This document shows, in pieces, positions 8,531 through 16,865 of a DNA stretch of 64,000 nucleotides (positions are counted from its first letter, which is position 1; the number at the start of each line of letters is the position of its first letter). The DNA comes from Gulosibacter molinativorax (GTDB lineage Bacteria; Actinomycetota; Actinomycetes; Actinomycetales; Microbacteriaceae). The position numbers and the translations under genes are program-made. The notes under the pieces were generated by a model. That model had not been told where the DNA came from. It saw nothing but the letters and a program-made list of their open reading frames with translations, and did not search any database. The stretch spans positions 2,852,001 through 2,916,000 of the forward strand of contig NZ_CP028426.1 in NCBI RefSeq assembly GCF_003010915.2, written 5' to 3'.

Positions 8531-8623
8531 TTAGCGGCCATGGAAAACTGCCCATAGGCGGCCAGGGAATTGCCCGCTGACGGCCAACCGGACTGCCCAC
8601 TGGTGGCCACAAGATCTGCCCAC
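8531..8623. repeat. Left subterminal repeats of the IS21 element
   Basis: Four direct copies of a block of about 23 bp (GGCCA, about ten bases, then CTGCCCA or TTGCCCG) are arrayed before istA. Related inverted copies occupy the right end at 11088-11165. They are probable IstA binding sites. Confidence 0.65.
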
Positions 8624-8725
8624 TTCGAATAGTGAATCCCCGCGGTGACGTAATCGCGGGGAGCCCCTTCCCGGGTTGGATGGCGATGTTCAAGTCGCAT
8701 CACTGTTACCCGGGAAGAGGCTCGT

Positions 8726-8893
8726 ATGAAGTCTGACGGAGAAATTATGGAAATGCTTGCTGCATATGATCTGACGGGATCGTTGCGTGCTGCCGCCGAG
8801 TTGGCGGGCTGTTCGCATCACACCGTCGCGCACCACGTCGCCGCGAGGGACGCGGTCGTCCCGTGGGCGCGGTCGAACCGCGAGAACGCGTGA
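8726..8893 (+). CDS. istA: IstA N-terminal HTH segment, separate frame
   Basis: The ATG at 8726 opens 55 residues that match the beginning of actinobacterial IstA proteins: MKSDGEIMEMLAAYDLTGSL, then a helix-turn-helix (RAAAELAGCSHHTVAHHV). The frame stops at 8891-8893, while the rest of IstA continues in the -1 frame from upstream of 8863. In full-length relatives both parts are one polypeptide, so a base was lost or gained between about 8845 and 8890, or the ribosome shifts frame here. Alone the fragment would bind DNA but have no catalytic domain. Confidence 0.6.
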   Translation: MKSDGEIMEMLAAYDLTGSLRAAAELAGCSHHTVAHHVAARDAVVPWARSNRENA

Positions 8894-10269
8894 CTGATCC
8901 ATTCCTGCCGAAGATCGAGGAATGGGTCGAGGCGTCCCAGGGCAAGATCCGCGCCGATAAGGCCCACGCGAAACTGGTCGCGCTTGGCTATGCGGGATCG
9001 GAACGCTCGACCCGGCGCGCGGTCGCTGAGGTTCGTGCCGCGTATCGCGCGGGCCGCGTACGGGTGCATCGGCCGTGGATCACGGAACCCGGCATGTGGT
9101 TGCAGTACGACTTCGGCGATGGGCCGGTGATCGACAAGGTGAAGACGGTCTTGTTCGTGGCGTGGCTGGCGTGGAGCCGGTTCCGGATCGTGATCGCGTT
9201 GCGGGATCGTACCGCGTCGTCGGTGTTCGCGGCGTTGGATCGGACGTTTCGGATTCTGGGTGGCGCGCCGACGTATGTGCTGACGGATAACGAGAAAACA
9301 GTGACGGTGTCGCATATCGCGGGCGTGCCGGTCCGGAACGTGCAGACGGTGGAGTTCGCGCGGCATTACGGGGTCACGGTGTTGACGTGTCAGCCCGCGG
9401 ATCCCGCGTCCAAGGGCGGGGTGGAAGCATCGGTGAAACTCGCGAAGGCCGATATCGTGCCGAAGGACACGAACCTGCTGCCCGAGTACGCGTCGTTCGG
9501 TGAGGTCGAAGCGGCCTGTGACCGGTTCATGGCCGAGGTCAATCAGCGCGAGCATCGAGCCACGCGTAGGCGGCCGGTGGACATGCTTGGTGAGGAACAG
9601 GCGCGGTTGCATCGGGTTCCGGATCGGGCGCACACGGTCGCGTTCGGGGTATCGCGCCGGGTGCCAGCGAACACGCCGATGATCACGTTCGAGAATGGTC
9701 AATACTCGGTGCCCGCGGGGTTACTGGGTGCGGAGGTGTTCGTCCGCAGCCATGGTGCCGGCGAGGGCGAGCAGGTCATCGTGGTGCATGTCAGTGACCG
9801 GGGACCTGTGGAAGCCGCTCGGCATGAGCGGGCCACGCCGGGCAGCCCGCGGGTTGATGATGCGCATTTCCCTGACCAGCCGCAGAAAACGCCGGGTGAC
9901 TACACGGTTCGGCCGCGTACTGCGGCTGAGGTCGAGTTCCTCGGGATCGGCGCGGGCGCGGAGGCGTGGCTGTTGGAAGCGGCCGCGGTGGGTACCTCCC
10001 GGATGCGGCAGAAGATGGCCGAGGCTGTGGCCCTCGCGAAGATCAGTGGGGTGGCCAGGGTTGATGAGGCGCTTGGCGAGGCGGCCACGTATGGCCGGTT
10101 CGCGACCGGGGATTTGGTGTCGTTTCTGGAGGCGGGTGTTTCTGGTCCCGCGCGGCGGGCAGACGAGTCGACCTCGCTGGCGCAGGGCACCGCGGGGTGG
10201 GCCGCGATCGGGCAGGCCAGCGCTGCCTTGACGGGTAGTGGCGAGAACGGTTCGGAGGATCGCGCATGA
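8863..10269 (+). CDS. istA: IS21-family transposase IstA, catalytic part
   Basis: From a GTG at 8863 the frame encodes 468 residues that begin VTDPFLPKIEEW-like, the region just after the N-terminal HTH in full IstA. The RNase H-fold core shows D83 (QYDFGDG), D142 (LTDNEKT) and E188 (SKGGVEAS), the DDE triad that cuts and joins DNA. A Mu-transposase-type C-terminal domain follows. istB starts inside its stop region with a 4-bp overlap. Because the HTH lies in another frame, the element may be inactive unless frameshifting restores the fusion. Confidence 0.85.
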   Translation: MGAVEPRERVTDPFLPKIEEWVEASQGKIRADKAHAKLVALGYAGSERSTRRAVAEVRAAYRAGRVRVHRPWITEPGMWLQYDFGDGPVIDKVKTVLFVAWLAWSRFRIVIALRDRTASSVFAALDRTFRILGGAPTYVLTDNEKTVTVSHIAGVPVRNVQTVEFARHYGVTVLTCQPADPASKGGVEASVKLAKADIVPKDTNLLPEYASFGEVEAACDRFMAEVNQREHRATRRRPVDMLGEEQARLHRVPDRAHTVAFGVSRRVPANTPMITFENGQYSVPAGLLGAEVFVRSHGAGEGEQVIVVHVSDRGPVEAARHERATPGSPRVDDAHFPDQPQKTPGDYTVRPRTAAEVEFLGIGAGAEAWLLEAAAVGTSRMRQKMAEAVALAKISGVARVDEALGEAATYGRFATGDLVSFLEAGVSGPARRADESTSLAQGTAGWAAIGQASAALTGSGENGSEDRA

Positions 10270-11048
10270 GCCCGGTGCAGTCGCAGCAGGCGCCCGCGTT
10301 GTCTGCCGAGGTTGAAGCGTTGATGCGGCAGTTGAAGATGCCGCATGCGAGGGCGGTCGCGCCGGAGTTGATCGCGACCGCGAAAGCGCAACGTTGGGAA
10401 CCGTCCGAGGTGATCAAAGCGTTGTTCACGGAAGAAGTCGCTGGCCGTGCCCGTTCGATGCTCGCGACCCGTCGCAAAGCTGCCGGGTTCCCGACTGGGA
10501 AAACGTTCGCGAGTTGGGACGAGGGATTGTCCTCGATCCCGTTACCCACGCAGCAGGCGTTACGGACGCTGGAATGGGTCGACCGGCGGGAGAACGTGGT
10601 GGTGTGTGGCCCGTCGGGCACGGGGAAAACGTTCTTCCTTGAAGCGCTGGGCCAGCACGCGGTCGAGGAAGGCTTGCGGGTGGCGTGGTTCCGGTTAGAA
10701 GACCTTGGCGCGCTGGTTCGCGCGCATCGTGCGGACGATTCCGTGGGCAAGGTCGTCGCGCGGGTACTGCGGGCGGACATGATCGTGGTCGATGATATCG
10801 GGCTCCTTGAAGTTGGTGCCGATGCCGCCGAGGGGTTGTACCGGTTGGTGGATGCCGCGTACGAGAAACGATCGATCGCGATTTCGTCGAATCTGCATCC
10901 GGCTGGGTTTGACGAGCTGATGCCGAAAACGCTCGCGACCGCGACGGTAGATCGGTTGTTGCATCACGCGCATGTGTGTCAGACCACGGGCGACTCGATC
11001 CGGTTGACGCAGGCGCTGGCGGGGAAGGGAGTCATGTCAATGAGCTGA
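10266..11048 (+). CDS. istB: IS21-family helper ATPase IstB
   Basis: The ATG overlaps the istA stop by 4 bases (ATGA). The 260-residue protein is an AAA+ ATPase related to DnaC: Walker A GPSGTGKT at 115-122, Walker B (MIVVDDIG) near 172-179 and a sensor-like SSNL segment. IstB binds target DNA, forms ATP-dependent oligomers and licenses IstA for strand transfer. The gene is intact, and the right end of the element begins within about 40 bases of its stop. Confidence 0.9.
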   Translation: MSPVQSQQAPALSAEVEALMRQLKMPHARAVAPELIATAKAQRWEPSEVIKALFTEEVAGRARSMLATRRKAAGFPTGKTFASWDEGLSSIPLPTQQALRTLEWVDRRENVVVCGPSGTGKTFFLEALGQHAVEEGLRVAWFRLEDLGALVRAHRADDSVGKVVARVLRADMIVVDDIGLLEVGADAAEGLYRLVDAAYEKRSIAISSNLHPAGFDELMPKTLATATVDRLLHHAHVCQTTGDSIRLTQALAGKGVMSMS

Positions 11049-11087
11049 CCTGTGTTCGGGTCATGGCCGGCGCCACCATCCCCTTTT

Positions 11088-11165
11088 GGTGGGCAGATCT
11101 GCTGGCCATGACTGGGCAGTTTTCGTGGCCACCAGTGGGTAGTTCTACTGGCCGCCCGCGGGCAG
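11088..11165. repeat. Right subterminal repeats of the IS21 element
   Basis: Three copies of the same block seen at the left end, in inverted orientation (TGGGCAG, spacer, TGGCCA/TGGCCG), lie between istB and the right tip. Confidence 0.65.
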
Positions 11166-11213
11166 AAACAAATGACCATTGACACCTTTGCAGGAAAATA
11201 GGGAGGAGTTGTC

Positions 11214-11900
11214 GTGACAACCACAATCGATCCCGGTCCGGGCGAACTCGACGCCGGCACTTGGGAGTCGATTCATTTCGACGCGTGGGTATCCGGTCTG
11301 CTCGGGGAAGAGAGCACGGTTTCCGAGTTTCGCCCACTCATCATCGGCATCGACGGCCGCGGCGGCGCTGGCAAATCGACCCTGGCGACACGCATCCAGG
11401 ATGCTCGGGCGGGAGTCGAGATCATCTCTACAGATGACATCGCGTGGCATCACTCGGTGCTGTCGTGGCATCCGCTGCTCGTGGAGCACGTGCTCGAGCC
11501 GATTCGTCGTGGCGAGCCGGTCGAGTACCGCCCGGATGCATGGGTCGAGCGAGGCAGGGAAGGTGCGATTCGAGTCACGAGGGATGCGCGCATCCTGATC
11601 GTCGAGGGAACTGGCACTCTCGATGATCAAGTTTTGCGCTATCTCGACCTGTCGATCTGGGTCCAGTGCGATTACGACCTTGCCCGGACCCGGGCTATCG
11701 ACCGGGACGTGGCGACCGGCGTGAACGGCGACCGTCAGGCTTCAGTGGCCTTCTGGGAGGACTGGCAGCGTGAGGAAGTCCCGTACTTCATTGAACAGGC
11801 ACCGTGGTCGAAAGCTGACGCGATCGTACTTGGAACGAGCGCAGTTGAAGTCTCCGAGGGACAGATTCTCATTTCCAAAGCCCCGAGATCGTCTTCGTGA
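11214..11900 (+). CDS. P-loop NTPase of the uridine kinase-like type
   Basis: A GGGAGGAG ribosome binding site precedes the GTG; the product is 228 residues. The P-loop GRGGAGKST is at 48-56, followed by STDDIAWHHS, resembling the acceptor loop of uridine/pantothenate-type kinases, and IVEGTGTL as the Walker B-like strand. Small-molecule kinase activity is likely, but the substrate cannot be told from sequence. The IS21 right end is only 30 bases upstream, so the native promoter has been replaced or displaced. Confidence 0.75.
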   Translation: MTTTIDPGPGELDAGTWESIHFDAWVSGLLGEESTVSEFRPLIIGIDGRGGAGKSTLATRIQDARAGVEIISTDDIAWHHSVLSWHPLLVEHVLEPIRRGEPVEYRPDAWVERGREGAIRVTRDARILIVEGTGTLDDQVLRYLDLSIWVQCDYDLARTRAIDRDVATGVNGDRQASVAFWEDWQREEVPYFIEQAPWSKADAIVLGTSAVEVSEGQILISKAPRSSS

Positions 11901-11986
11901 CGCCGTCGGCGTAACAAAGAAGTCCGATTCAATCGGCCGGAGTACGCTCGGGCATCAGCCACAATCGATCTCTCAAAGGAGTCTTC

Positions 11987-12343
11987 ATGACCGACGCCAC
12001 TCGCGGCTTCGTATTCCACATCGCTGACAACGACCCCGCGCGCATCCTTGCCGCAACGGCTTCGGCACGCAACGCGATCGCAGCACTCGGCGACGACGTA
12101 CAGGTCGAGATCCTGGCTCAGGGTGGCGCGGTGACCGGCGCGTCGAAGTCGGCGGCACAGGCTGGCGACCTCGTTGTTGCGCTGCAGGAGCTCCCGACCG
12201 TGAAGGTGACGCTTTGCTCGCTTGCGGCGAAGGGGCATGGGATCACGGAGGATGACCTCGTCGAGGGCGCACGGCTCGTGCCGACGGCGACTGCGCACGC
12301 CGTGCAGCGTCAGTTCGATGGCTGGGCGTACATTCGGGCGTAG
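11987..12343 (+). CDS. DsrE-family protein
   Basis: AAAGGAG lies 7 bases before the ATG; 118 residues. The sequence fits the DsrE/DsrF-like fold: an opening beta strand (RGFVFHIADND), a helix with ARILAATASARNAI, a second strand VQVEILAQGGAV and a later segment VKVTLCSLAAKGHGI carrying the single Cys (about residue 75). That residue is where sulfur-relay members hold persulfide. Such proteins handle sulfur or serve as small peroxiredoxin-like factors. No operon partner is evident. Confidence 0.7.
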   Translation: MTDATRGFVFHIADNDPARILAATASARNAIAALGDDVQVEILAQGGAVTGASKSAAQAGDLVVALQELPTVKVTLCSLAAKGHGITEDDLVEGARLVPTATAHAVQRQFDGWAYIRA

Positions 12344-12350
12344 GCTCCAC

Positions 12351-12445
12351 CTCGATACGGGCTACGCCCTACTCGGTGACCGAAGGTCGTTGAGTAGCCG
12401 CGCAGCGGCGTAGCGAAGCGCTTCGCCCTACTCGGTGACCGCAAC
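12351..12445. repeat. Dispersed palindromic repeat, family A
   Basis: The segment contains TCGATACGGGCTACGCCCTACTCGG and, inverted, TTGAGTAGCCGCGCAGCGGCGTA, followed by another CGCCCTACTCGG half. The consensus half-site is GAGTAG, a variable GC-rich core, then GTATCGA. Related copies are at 30839, 32655, 37440, 45522, 49655, 54145 and 59488. Here it fills the gap between the DsrE gene and the convergent ArsR gene. Confidence 0.75.
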
Positions 12446-12771
12446 TAACCGCGAGGCGCGAGGAGCGCAGCCACCGCGGCCAACGCATCCGCGTCGACGC
12501 GATACATGCTCCACGTGCCGGAGCGCTCGACCGTAAGGAATCCCGCAGCGACCAGCTGTTTCAGGTGGTGAGACACGGTGGACTGCGACAGCCCGAGCTC
12601 GCCGACCACCTCGCTCGTCGTCATCGGCACCGCATCCTTCGCCGAAATTAGCGACAGGATGCGCAGCCGGTGGGGATCCGCAAGGGCGTGGATGCGCGCG
12701 GCAAGATCGCGCGCATCCTCTGCCCCCAGCGGCGCGGCGTCGGGGAACCCCGGCCACGCGAACGTAGACAT
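12445..12771 (-). CDS. ArsR-family transcriptional regulator
   Basis: From ATG 12771 the product is 108 residues; the earlier ATG at 12840 would run into the upstream MarR gene, so the shorter start is preferred. The winged helix covers about 25-95, with recognition helix LSQSTVSHHLKQL (61-73) and the DPHRLRIL motif. The CxC metal site of classical ArsR is absent, so a non-metal signal or a different metal site is likely. It follows the MarR gene by 17 bases on the same strand, suggesting an operon of two regulators. Confidence 0.85.
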   Translation of the reverse strand: MSTFAWPGFPDAAPLGAEDARDLAARIHALADPHRLRILSLISAKDAVPMTTSEVVGELGLSQSTVSHHLKQLVAAGFLTVERSGTWSMYRVDADALAAVAALLAPRG

Positions 12772-12788
12772 CGCTCCGAGCTCCGTAT

Positions 12789-13250
12789 CTACTCGGGGGA
12801 TTCGGCCGAACCGTCGTGTGCTCGGAGCAGCGTCATGCACAGATCGTAGAGCTGTTCCTGCTGCTCGGGAGTGAGCGCGCGGCCGATGTGATCCTCGATG
12901 CTCCGAGTGTGCAGCCCTGCAGCCTTCCGGAACGCTCGGACGCCCGCCTTAGTGAGTTCGACGATGGTGCCGCGCGCATCCGACTCGTCGTCGCACTTCT
13001 CGACGAAGCCCCGGGCGACGAGCCGGTCGACCAGACGCGACACCGAAGACTGGGTGATAAGCACTGAGCGATTGAGGTCGCGCAGGCGCAGGCGATGCTC
13101 CGGCGCCCGATACACGTTGAAGAGCACGTCGTACTCGTTCATCGAGATGCCGAAACCGGTGAACTCTTCACGCAGATCACGCATGACGGAGACCTGGGCG
13201 CGGAACAGTGCCTCCCACGCGTCAGACGGTCGTACTGATCGGTTTGCCAT
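12789..13250 (-). CDS. MarR-family transcriptional regulator
   Basis: The 153-residue protein shows the MarR winged helix: LRLRDLNRSVLITQSSVSRL (recognition helix) and the wing VEKCDDESDARGTIVELT, followed by a C-terminal dimerisation helix (LTPEQQEQLYDLCMTLL). Members repress efflux, catabolic or stress genes and release DNA on ligand binding. Its target is not evident; the adjacent genes are also regulators. Start at ATG 13250. Confidence 0.9.
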   Translation of the reverse strand: MANRSVRPSDAWEALFRAQVSVMRDLREEFTGFGISMNEYDVLFNVYRAPEHRLRLRDLNRSVLITQSSVSRLVDRLVARGFVEKCDDESDARGTIVELTKAGVRAFRKAAGLHTRSIEDHIGRALTPEQQEQLYDLCMTLLRAHDGSAESPE

Positions 13251-13353
13251 TTACCCAGCTTAGGCGGCTGCGATCAGGCCTTGTTACACTCGCCGCGCAA
13301 AACCGGTCACGATTCGGCGAGAAATCGTTCGCCGGTCGTACACCGAATATTTG

Positions 13354-14115
13354 CTAGACGCGGTCCGGCGAAGGGCTCGGCGCGTGCACGACGCGAACGT
13401 CGGCGTGGCGGTCGAACCGGTAACCCGCGCCGCGCACGGTGCGAACGATGTCGGCGTACTCGCCGAGTCGCTGACGGAGGCGACGCACGTGCACGTCGAT
13501 CGTGCGCTCGTGCGGGCGTTCCTCGCTCGCGTCACGCCACAGCACCTCGATGATTTCTTCACGGCTCACGGTACGGCCTTCGCGAAGCACGAGCGCCTGC
13601 AGCAGCTCAAACTCCTTGTAGGTGAACTCGGCGTTCTCGCCGTGCACCTCGACGCGCTTTCGCGACGTGTCGATCGTGACCTTGGCGGATGCGCGCTTTG
13701 CTTCCTCAGCGCGCTCCTCTTCCTGGCGTGCCTGGCGGCGCTCGCGAACGGCACCCGGCTCCTGCAGGGCGAGGCGCACGAGGTCGATCGTCTCGCCACG
13801 CGCGTCACCGGGGGCGAACGCGACGGATGCGTAGCTCTGGGCGTGCGGGGCGCGGTCGGCGATGACCTGGCGAAGCGCGGTCACGAGGTCGGTGAGCGAG
13901 ATCCCATCCTGAAGCGAAGCCTCGGAGTCGAGGCCGACATAGAGTGCAAAGCCGCGGGCCTCGGGCGCCGCTGCTTCCTTGGGTTCCGTGCGCGGTGCTG
14001 CGTTGAAGGCGGGCTTCGGTACGGCTGCGAGGTTCGGGCGAGCGTGAGCGGCTGCGGGCTTAGCGTGTGTGCCTGGCTTACGTGCGGGCAGCGGTGCAAT
14101 GTTCGAGAACGACAT
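13354..14115 (-). CDS. Winged-helix regulator with OmpR/PhoB DNA-binding domain but no receiver domain
   Basis: The 253-residue protein has a basic Pro/Ala-rich N-terminus, a middle segment (about 55-125) with GFALYVGLDSEASLQDG and YASVAFAPGD that is not a response-regulator receiver (no DD...D...K set), a charged helix (RERRQARQEEERAEEAKRAS) and a C-terminal Trans_reg_C domain (about 145-240: EFTYKEFELLQALVLREGR, then the recognition segment and VRTVRGAGYRFD). It binds DNA without phosphorelay control, so the middle domain may be the sensor. A Cys-rich micro-ORF lies 130 bases upstream on the same strand. Confidence 0.8.
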   Translation of the reverse strand: MSFSNIAPLPARKPGTHAKPAAAHARPNLAAVPKPAFNAAPRTEPKEAAAPEARGFALYVGLDSEASLQDGISLTDLVTALRQVIADRAPHAQSYASVAFAPGDARGETIDLVRLALQEPGAVRERRQARQEEERAEEAKRASAKVTIDTSRKRVEVHGENAEFTYKEFELLQALVLREGRTVSREEIIEVLWRDASEERPHERTIDVHVRRLRQRLGEYADIVRTVRGAGYRFDRHADVRVVHAPSPSPDRV

Positions 14116-14245
14116 GATCGTGAAAATCCTTGAATGATGATTGAAATGACTCGTGCGTGGTCAGCGGGGCAGCTTTGCCCGAGGTCGGATTGGATGCATC
14201 CGGATGCGCAATGCCTGAATAGGCGGGAGGGCTAACGGTGCTGGA

Positions 14246-14347
14246 TTAGCGGCACATTCGACAGCACGCCATCATGCCGACCATCATCATGTCGGCACGA
14301 CCTGCCACCTCGAGGGCGGGCACAGGGCGAGCAATCGTTGCAGTCAT
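14246..14347 (-). CDS. Cys- and Met-rich micro-ORF, possible leader peptide
   Basis: ATG at 14347, stop TAA at 14246, 33 residues starting MTATIARPV and ending MMVGMMACCRMCR. The last seven residues contain three Cys, and seven Met occur overall. A TTGACT -35 hexamer at 14383-14378 with about 17 bases to a weak -10 would put transcription near the ATG, so the message may be leaderless. Short actinobacterial ORFs with terminal Cys codons are known as attenuation leaders sensing cysteine supply; assignment here is by resemblance. The gene downstream on this strand is the winged-helix regulator. It could also be a small metal-binding peptide. Confidence 0.45.
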   Translation of the reverse strand: MTATIARPVPALEVAGRADMMMVGMMACCRMCR

Positions 14348-14377
14348 AACGTTCAGCTTTCACGACGTGACGAAAAA

Positions 14378-14383
14378 AGTCAA
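14378..14383 (-). promoter_or_regulatory. Probable -35 element for the Cys-rich micro-ORF
   Basis: TTGACT on the minus strand, about 30 bases upstream of the ATG. Its first three bases belong to the target-site duplication of the ISAs1 element, so the duplication preserved the hexamer while everything further upstream was replaced by the insertion sequence. Confidence 0.4.
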
Positions 14384-14389
14384 GAATCC

Positions 14390-15663
14390 CAGGGCTCTTT
14401 CAAAGTCCTGGATGAGGCGTGCGCGCGGCGTGGCCGCTTTTAACCGATGAGAACTCCTGTTAATCCGGTGGTTACCACAACCGTTGGAACACAGGAGTTC
14501 TCACATGTCATCATCGTTGATCGACCTGATTTGCGCCACCACCACTGCTCCGACCGACTTCGAGGCTGTCCCCGAAATCGATTTCGAGGCCCTCCGCAAT
14601 CTCCTCGCGACCACCCCAGACCCACGCTCCCGACGCGGCTGCCGGTACGAATTCGCGGAACTCCTCAGCATCTTCGTGGCCGCGGTACTCTGCGGCGCAA
14701 AATCCCTCACCATGATCACCGAATGGGCCGCCCACCAAGCCCAAACCCGGCCGTTCCCATCAGGACGAACCCCCTCCCTCGCCACGATGCACCGCGTCGC
14801 GACCAGCGCCGACCCGGTCTGGCTCGACGAACACTTAGGCGCGTGGACCCGCAACCAGCACTCCGTCACCAGCAAGGTCGTCGCCATCGACGGCAAAGAA
14901 GTCCGCGGCGCGAAACACGCCAACGGGCAACGCGTGTTCCTGATGGCCGCGTTCGATCACGGTACCGGCTGTGTGATCGAGCAAGAACCCATCCCGGAGA
15001 AAACGAACGAGATCCCGCACTTCCCGATCCTGCTCGCCAGGCTCGGTGACCTGCAGGGGATGATCGTCACTGCGGACGCGCTCCACACCCAAACATCCCA
15101 CGCACACTGGTTACACGAGCACGGCGCACACTATGTCTTCACCGTGAAATCGAACCAGCGAGCACTGCGCGATCGGATCATGCAGCAGAACTGGGCCCAC
15201 CACCAACCCGGCTTTCTCGACACCGAGAAGAAACACGGCAGGATCACTCGCTGGGAAGCGACCTGCCTGCCCGCCCCGACGCGAATCAGGTTCCCGCACG
15301 CGGCACAAACAATGCGATTGACGCGCGACCGCACCAACCCCCGCACCCGCGAGTCCACGCGCGAGCACGTGTTCGTGATCACCTCGCTGCCACCCGAACA
15401 GGCCAGCCCCGCCGCCCTAGCGAGCTACATTCGCGGGCATTGGGGTATCGAGAACCGGTTGCATTGGATCCGCGATACCGCCTACCGCGAAGATGCTTCC
15501 CAGGTCCGTACCGGCAACGCCGCGCACTTGATGGCCACGATCCGAAACCTAGCGATCACCGTGCACCGTTTGGCTGGCGCGACGAACATCACCGCGGCCC
15601 TGCGCCATGCTGGCACACGCCCGAACACGATCAGAACCATCACCGGACTTTGAAAGAGCCCTG
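14390..15663 (+). mobile_element. Complete ISAs1-family insertion sequence, 1274 bp
   Basis: Perfect 19-bp terminal inverted repeats CAGGGCTCTTTCAAAGTCC bound the element. The flanks carry a 9-bp direct repeat CAAGAATCC at 14381-14389 and 15664-15672, the target-site duplication. One intact transposase gene fills the interior, and its stop codon lies inside the right inverted repeat. Intact ends, open gene and exact duplication indicate a recent insertion. Confidence 0.95.
14505..15653 (+). CDS. ISAs1-family transposase
   Basis: Start ATG 14505 is preceded by AGGAG; 382 residues. The DDE residues are D129 ([10 protein letters not shown]), D191 (TADALHTQ) and E316 in [10 protein letters not shown], the typical YREK-like/C-terminal block of this family being [10 protein letters not shown]. 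An N-terminal DDE_Tnp_1-associated segment ([13 protein letters not shown]) is present. The protein moves the element by cut-and-paste. No frameshift or internal stop is seen. Confidence 0.95.
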   Translation: MSSSLIDLICATTTAPTDFEAVPEIDFEALRNLLATTPDPRSRRGCRYEFAELLSIFVAAVLCGAKSLTMITEWAAHQAQTRPFPSGRTPSLATMHRVATSADPVWLDEHLGAWTRNQHSVTSKVVAIDGKEVRGAKHANGQRVFLMAAFDHGTGCVIEQEPIPEKTNEIPHFPILLARLGDLQGMIVTADALHTQTSHAHWLHEHGAHYVFTVKSNQRALRDRIMQQNWAHHQPGFLDTEKKHGRITRWEATCLPAPTRIRFPHAAQTMRLTRDRTNPRTRESTREHVFVITSLPPEQASPAALASYIRGHWGIENRLHWIRDTAYREDASQVRTGNAAHLMATIRNLAITVHRLAGATNITAALRHAGTRPNTIRTITGL

Positions 15664-15688
15664 CAAGAATCCGAATGCTGAGCCAGGC

Positions 15689-16324
15689 CTACTCGGCGGC
15701 ACCGTAGAGCCGATCGCCGGCATCGCCAAGGCCGGGAACGATGAAGCCCTGCTCGTTCAGCCCCTCATCGAGTGCCGCGACGATGATGCGCACGTTGTCG
15801 TCGGGGAACCGCTCCTGCATCAGCGCGACACCCTCGGGCGCGGCGACGAGGCAGATCGCGGTGATCTCCTTCGCTCCGCCTTCGATGAGGAACTCCACGG
15901 TTGCGGCGAGCGAGCCGCCCGTCGCGAGCATCGGGTCAAGCACGAAGCACTGGCGGTCCGAAACGTCATCGGGAAGCCGCTTCGCGTAGGTCTCGGGCTG
16001 CAGTGTGTCTTCGTTGCGACGCATACCGACGAACCCCACCTCGCAGTGCGGCATGAGCTGCAGGAACCCATCGAGCATCCCGAGGCCCGCGCGGATAATC
16101 GGCACGGCCAGCGGCAGCGGTCGGCTGACGTGCTTGCCCACCATGTCCGTGACCGGGGTGGTGATTGCCACATCCTCGACGTGCAGGTCGCGACTCGCCT
16201 CATAGGTGAGGAGATTCACGAGCTCGGATACGAGCGAGCGGAAGACCGGCGACTCCGTGCGCTCGTCGCGCAGGATGGTCATCTTGTGGTCAATGAGCGG
16301 GTGGTTCGCGACGTGCAACTGCAT
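15689..16324 (-). CDS. upp: Uracil phosphoribosyltransferase
   Basis: Start ATG 16324 ([11 protein letters not shown]) gives 211 residues, the family length; the longer open frame upstream overlaps tadA and is not coding. It converts uracil and PRPP to UMP in pyrimidine salvage. The PRPP loop DPMLATGGS and the uracil-binding C-terminus [12 protein letters not shown] are present, as is the RAGLGM segment. It is divergent from tadA. Its 3' end lies 17 bases from the ISAs1 target duplication and is not disrupted. Confidence 0.97.
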   Translation of the reverse strand: MQLHVANHPLIDHKMTILRDERTESPVFRSLVSELVNLLTYEASRDLHVEDVAITTPVTDMVGKHVSRPLPLAVPIIRAGLGMLDGFLQLMPHCEVGFVGMRRNEDTLQPETYAKRLPDDVSDRQCFVLDPMLATGGSLAATVEFLIEGGAKEITAICLVAAPEGVALMQERFPDDNVRIIVAALDEGLNEQGFIVPGLGDAGDRLYGAAE

Positions 16325-16388
16325 GTGATTAGCGTACTGAGAGAATTGGCAAGACACCGACAAGCGTGCACGAAACAGAACGGCAGGG

Positions 16389-16865
16389 ATGCGAGTACCG
16401 GTAGAACTTGAGGCGCTGATGCGCATCGCCCTCGATGAAGCGCTCGCGGCGCCGAGGACTGGTGACATGCCAATCGGGGCGCTCGTCGTCGACGCGACCG
16501 GGCGCATCCTGGGCCGCGGGCGCAACCGCCGTGAGCAGACGCACGATCCGACGGCGCACGCCGAGATCCTCGCGATTCGCGAGGCGTGCGCAGCCCTCGA
16601 AAGCTCAAGACTCGACGGCTGCACGCTAGTGACGACGCTGGAGCCATGCGTGATGTGCGCGGGGGCCGCGCTCACCGCGCGAGTTGACCGCGTCGTGTTC
16701 GGCGCTTGGGACGACAAAGCGGGAGCCGCCGGTTCACGCTATGACTTGCTGCGTGACCGGCGGCTCCCGCTCAGTGCCGAAGTGATCGGCGGGGTCCTCG
16801 AGGAACACTGTGCCGCGCCACTGCGCGAATTCTTTCGCGCGAACGACGCAGCAACCGAGAATTAG
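16389..16865 (+). CDS. tadA: tRNA-adenosine(34) deaminase
   Basis: 158 residues, the usual size. Zinc-dependent deaminase motifs are HAE (H57, E59) and PCVMC (C87, C90). TadA converts adenosine 34 of tRNA-Arg(ACG) to inosine, needed to read CGN codons. ATG follows closely on the divergent upp start, so the two share a promoter region of about 65 bases. The 3' end overlaps the end of the convergent CDF-like gene by 4 bases. Confidence 0.95.
   Translation: MRVPVELEALMRIALDEALAAPRTGDMPIGALVVDATGRILGRGRNRREQTHDPTAHAEILAIREACAALESSRLDGCTLVTTLEPCVMCAGAALTARVDRVVFGAWDDKAGAAGSRYDLLRDRRLPLSAEVIGGVLEEHCAAPLREFFRANDAATEN

Larger units (their letters stand above)
8480..11184 (+). mobile_element. IS21-family insertion sequence with istA and istB
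   Basis: The element holds istA and istB in the usual order with overlapping ends. Both tips begin TGTCA when read inward (8480 and, on the other strand, 11184) and have related following bases. Inside each tip lie several copies of a block of about 23 bp combining GGCCA and CTGCCCA: four copies at 8531-8623 on the left, three inverted copies at 11088-11165 on the right. Multiple subterminal repeats are typical of IS21 ends and serve as transposase binding sites. No clear target duplication is visible, so the exact tips are uncertain by a few bases. Confidence 0.7.

Noticed and set aside
8531..8623. Regularly spaced repeats that could suggest a CRISPR array
   Set aside because: Units are imperfect, spaced at about 23 bp without unique spacers, and recur inverted at the other end of an IS21 element.
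8470..11195. Target-site duplication of the IS21 element
   Set aside because: Bases flanking the proposed tips (GGGAGACT and CCTTTGCA) do not match, so no duplication is claimed.
15689..16717. Longer upp start at 16717
   Set aside because: It would overlap most of tadA on the other strand, and the family N-terminus matches the ATG at 16324.
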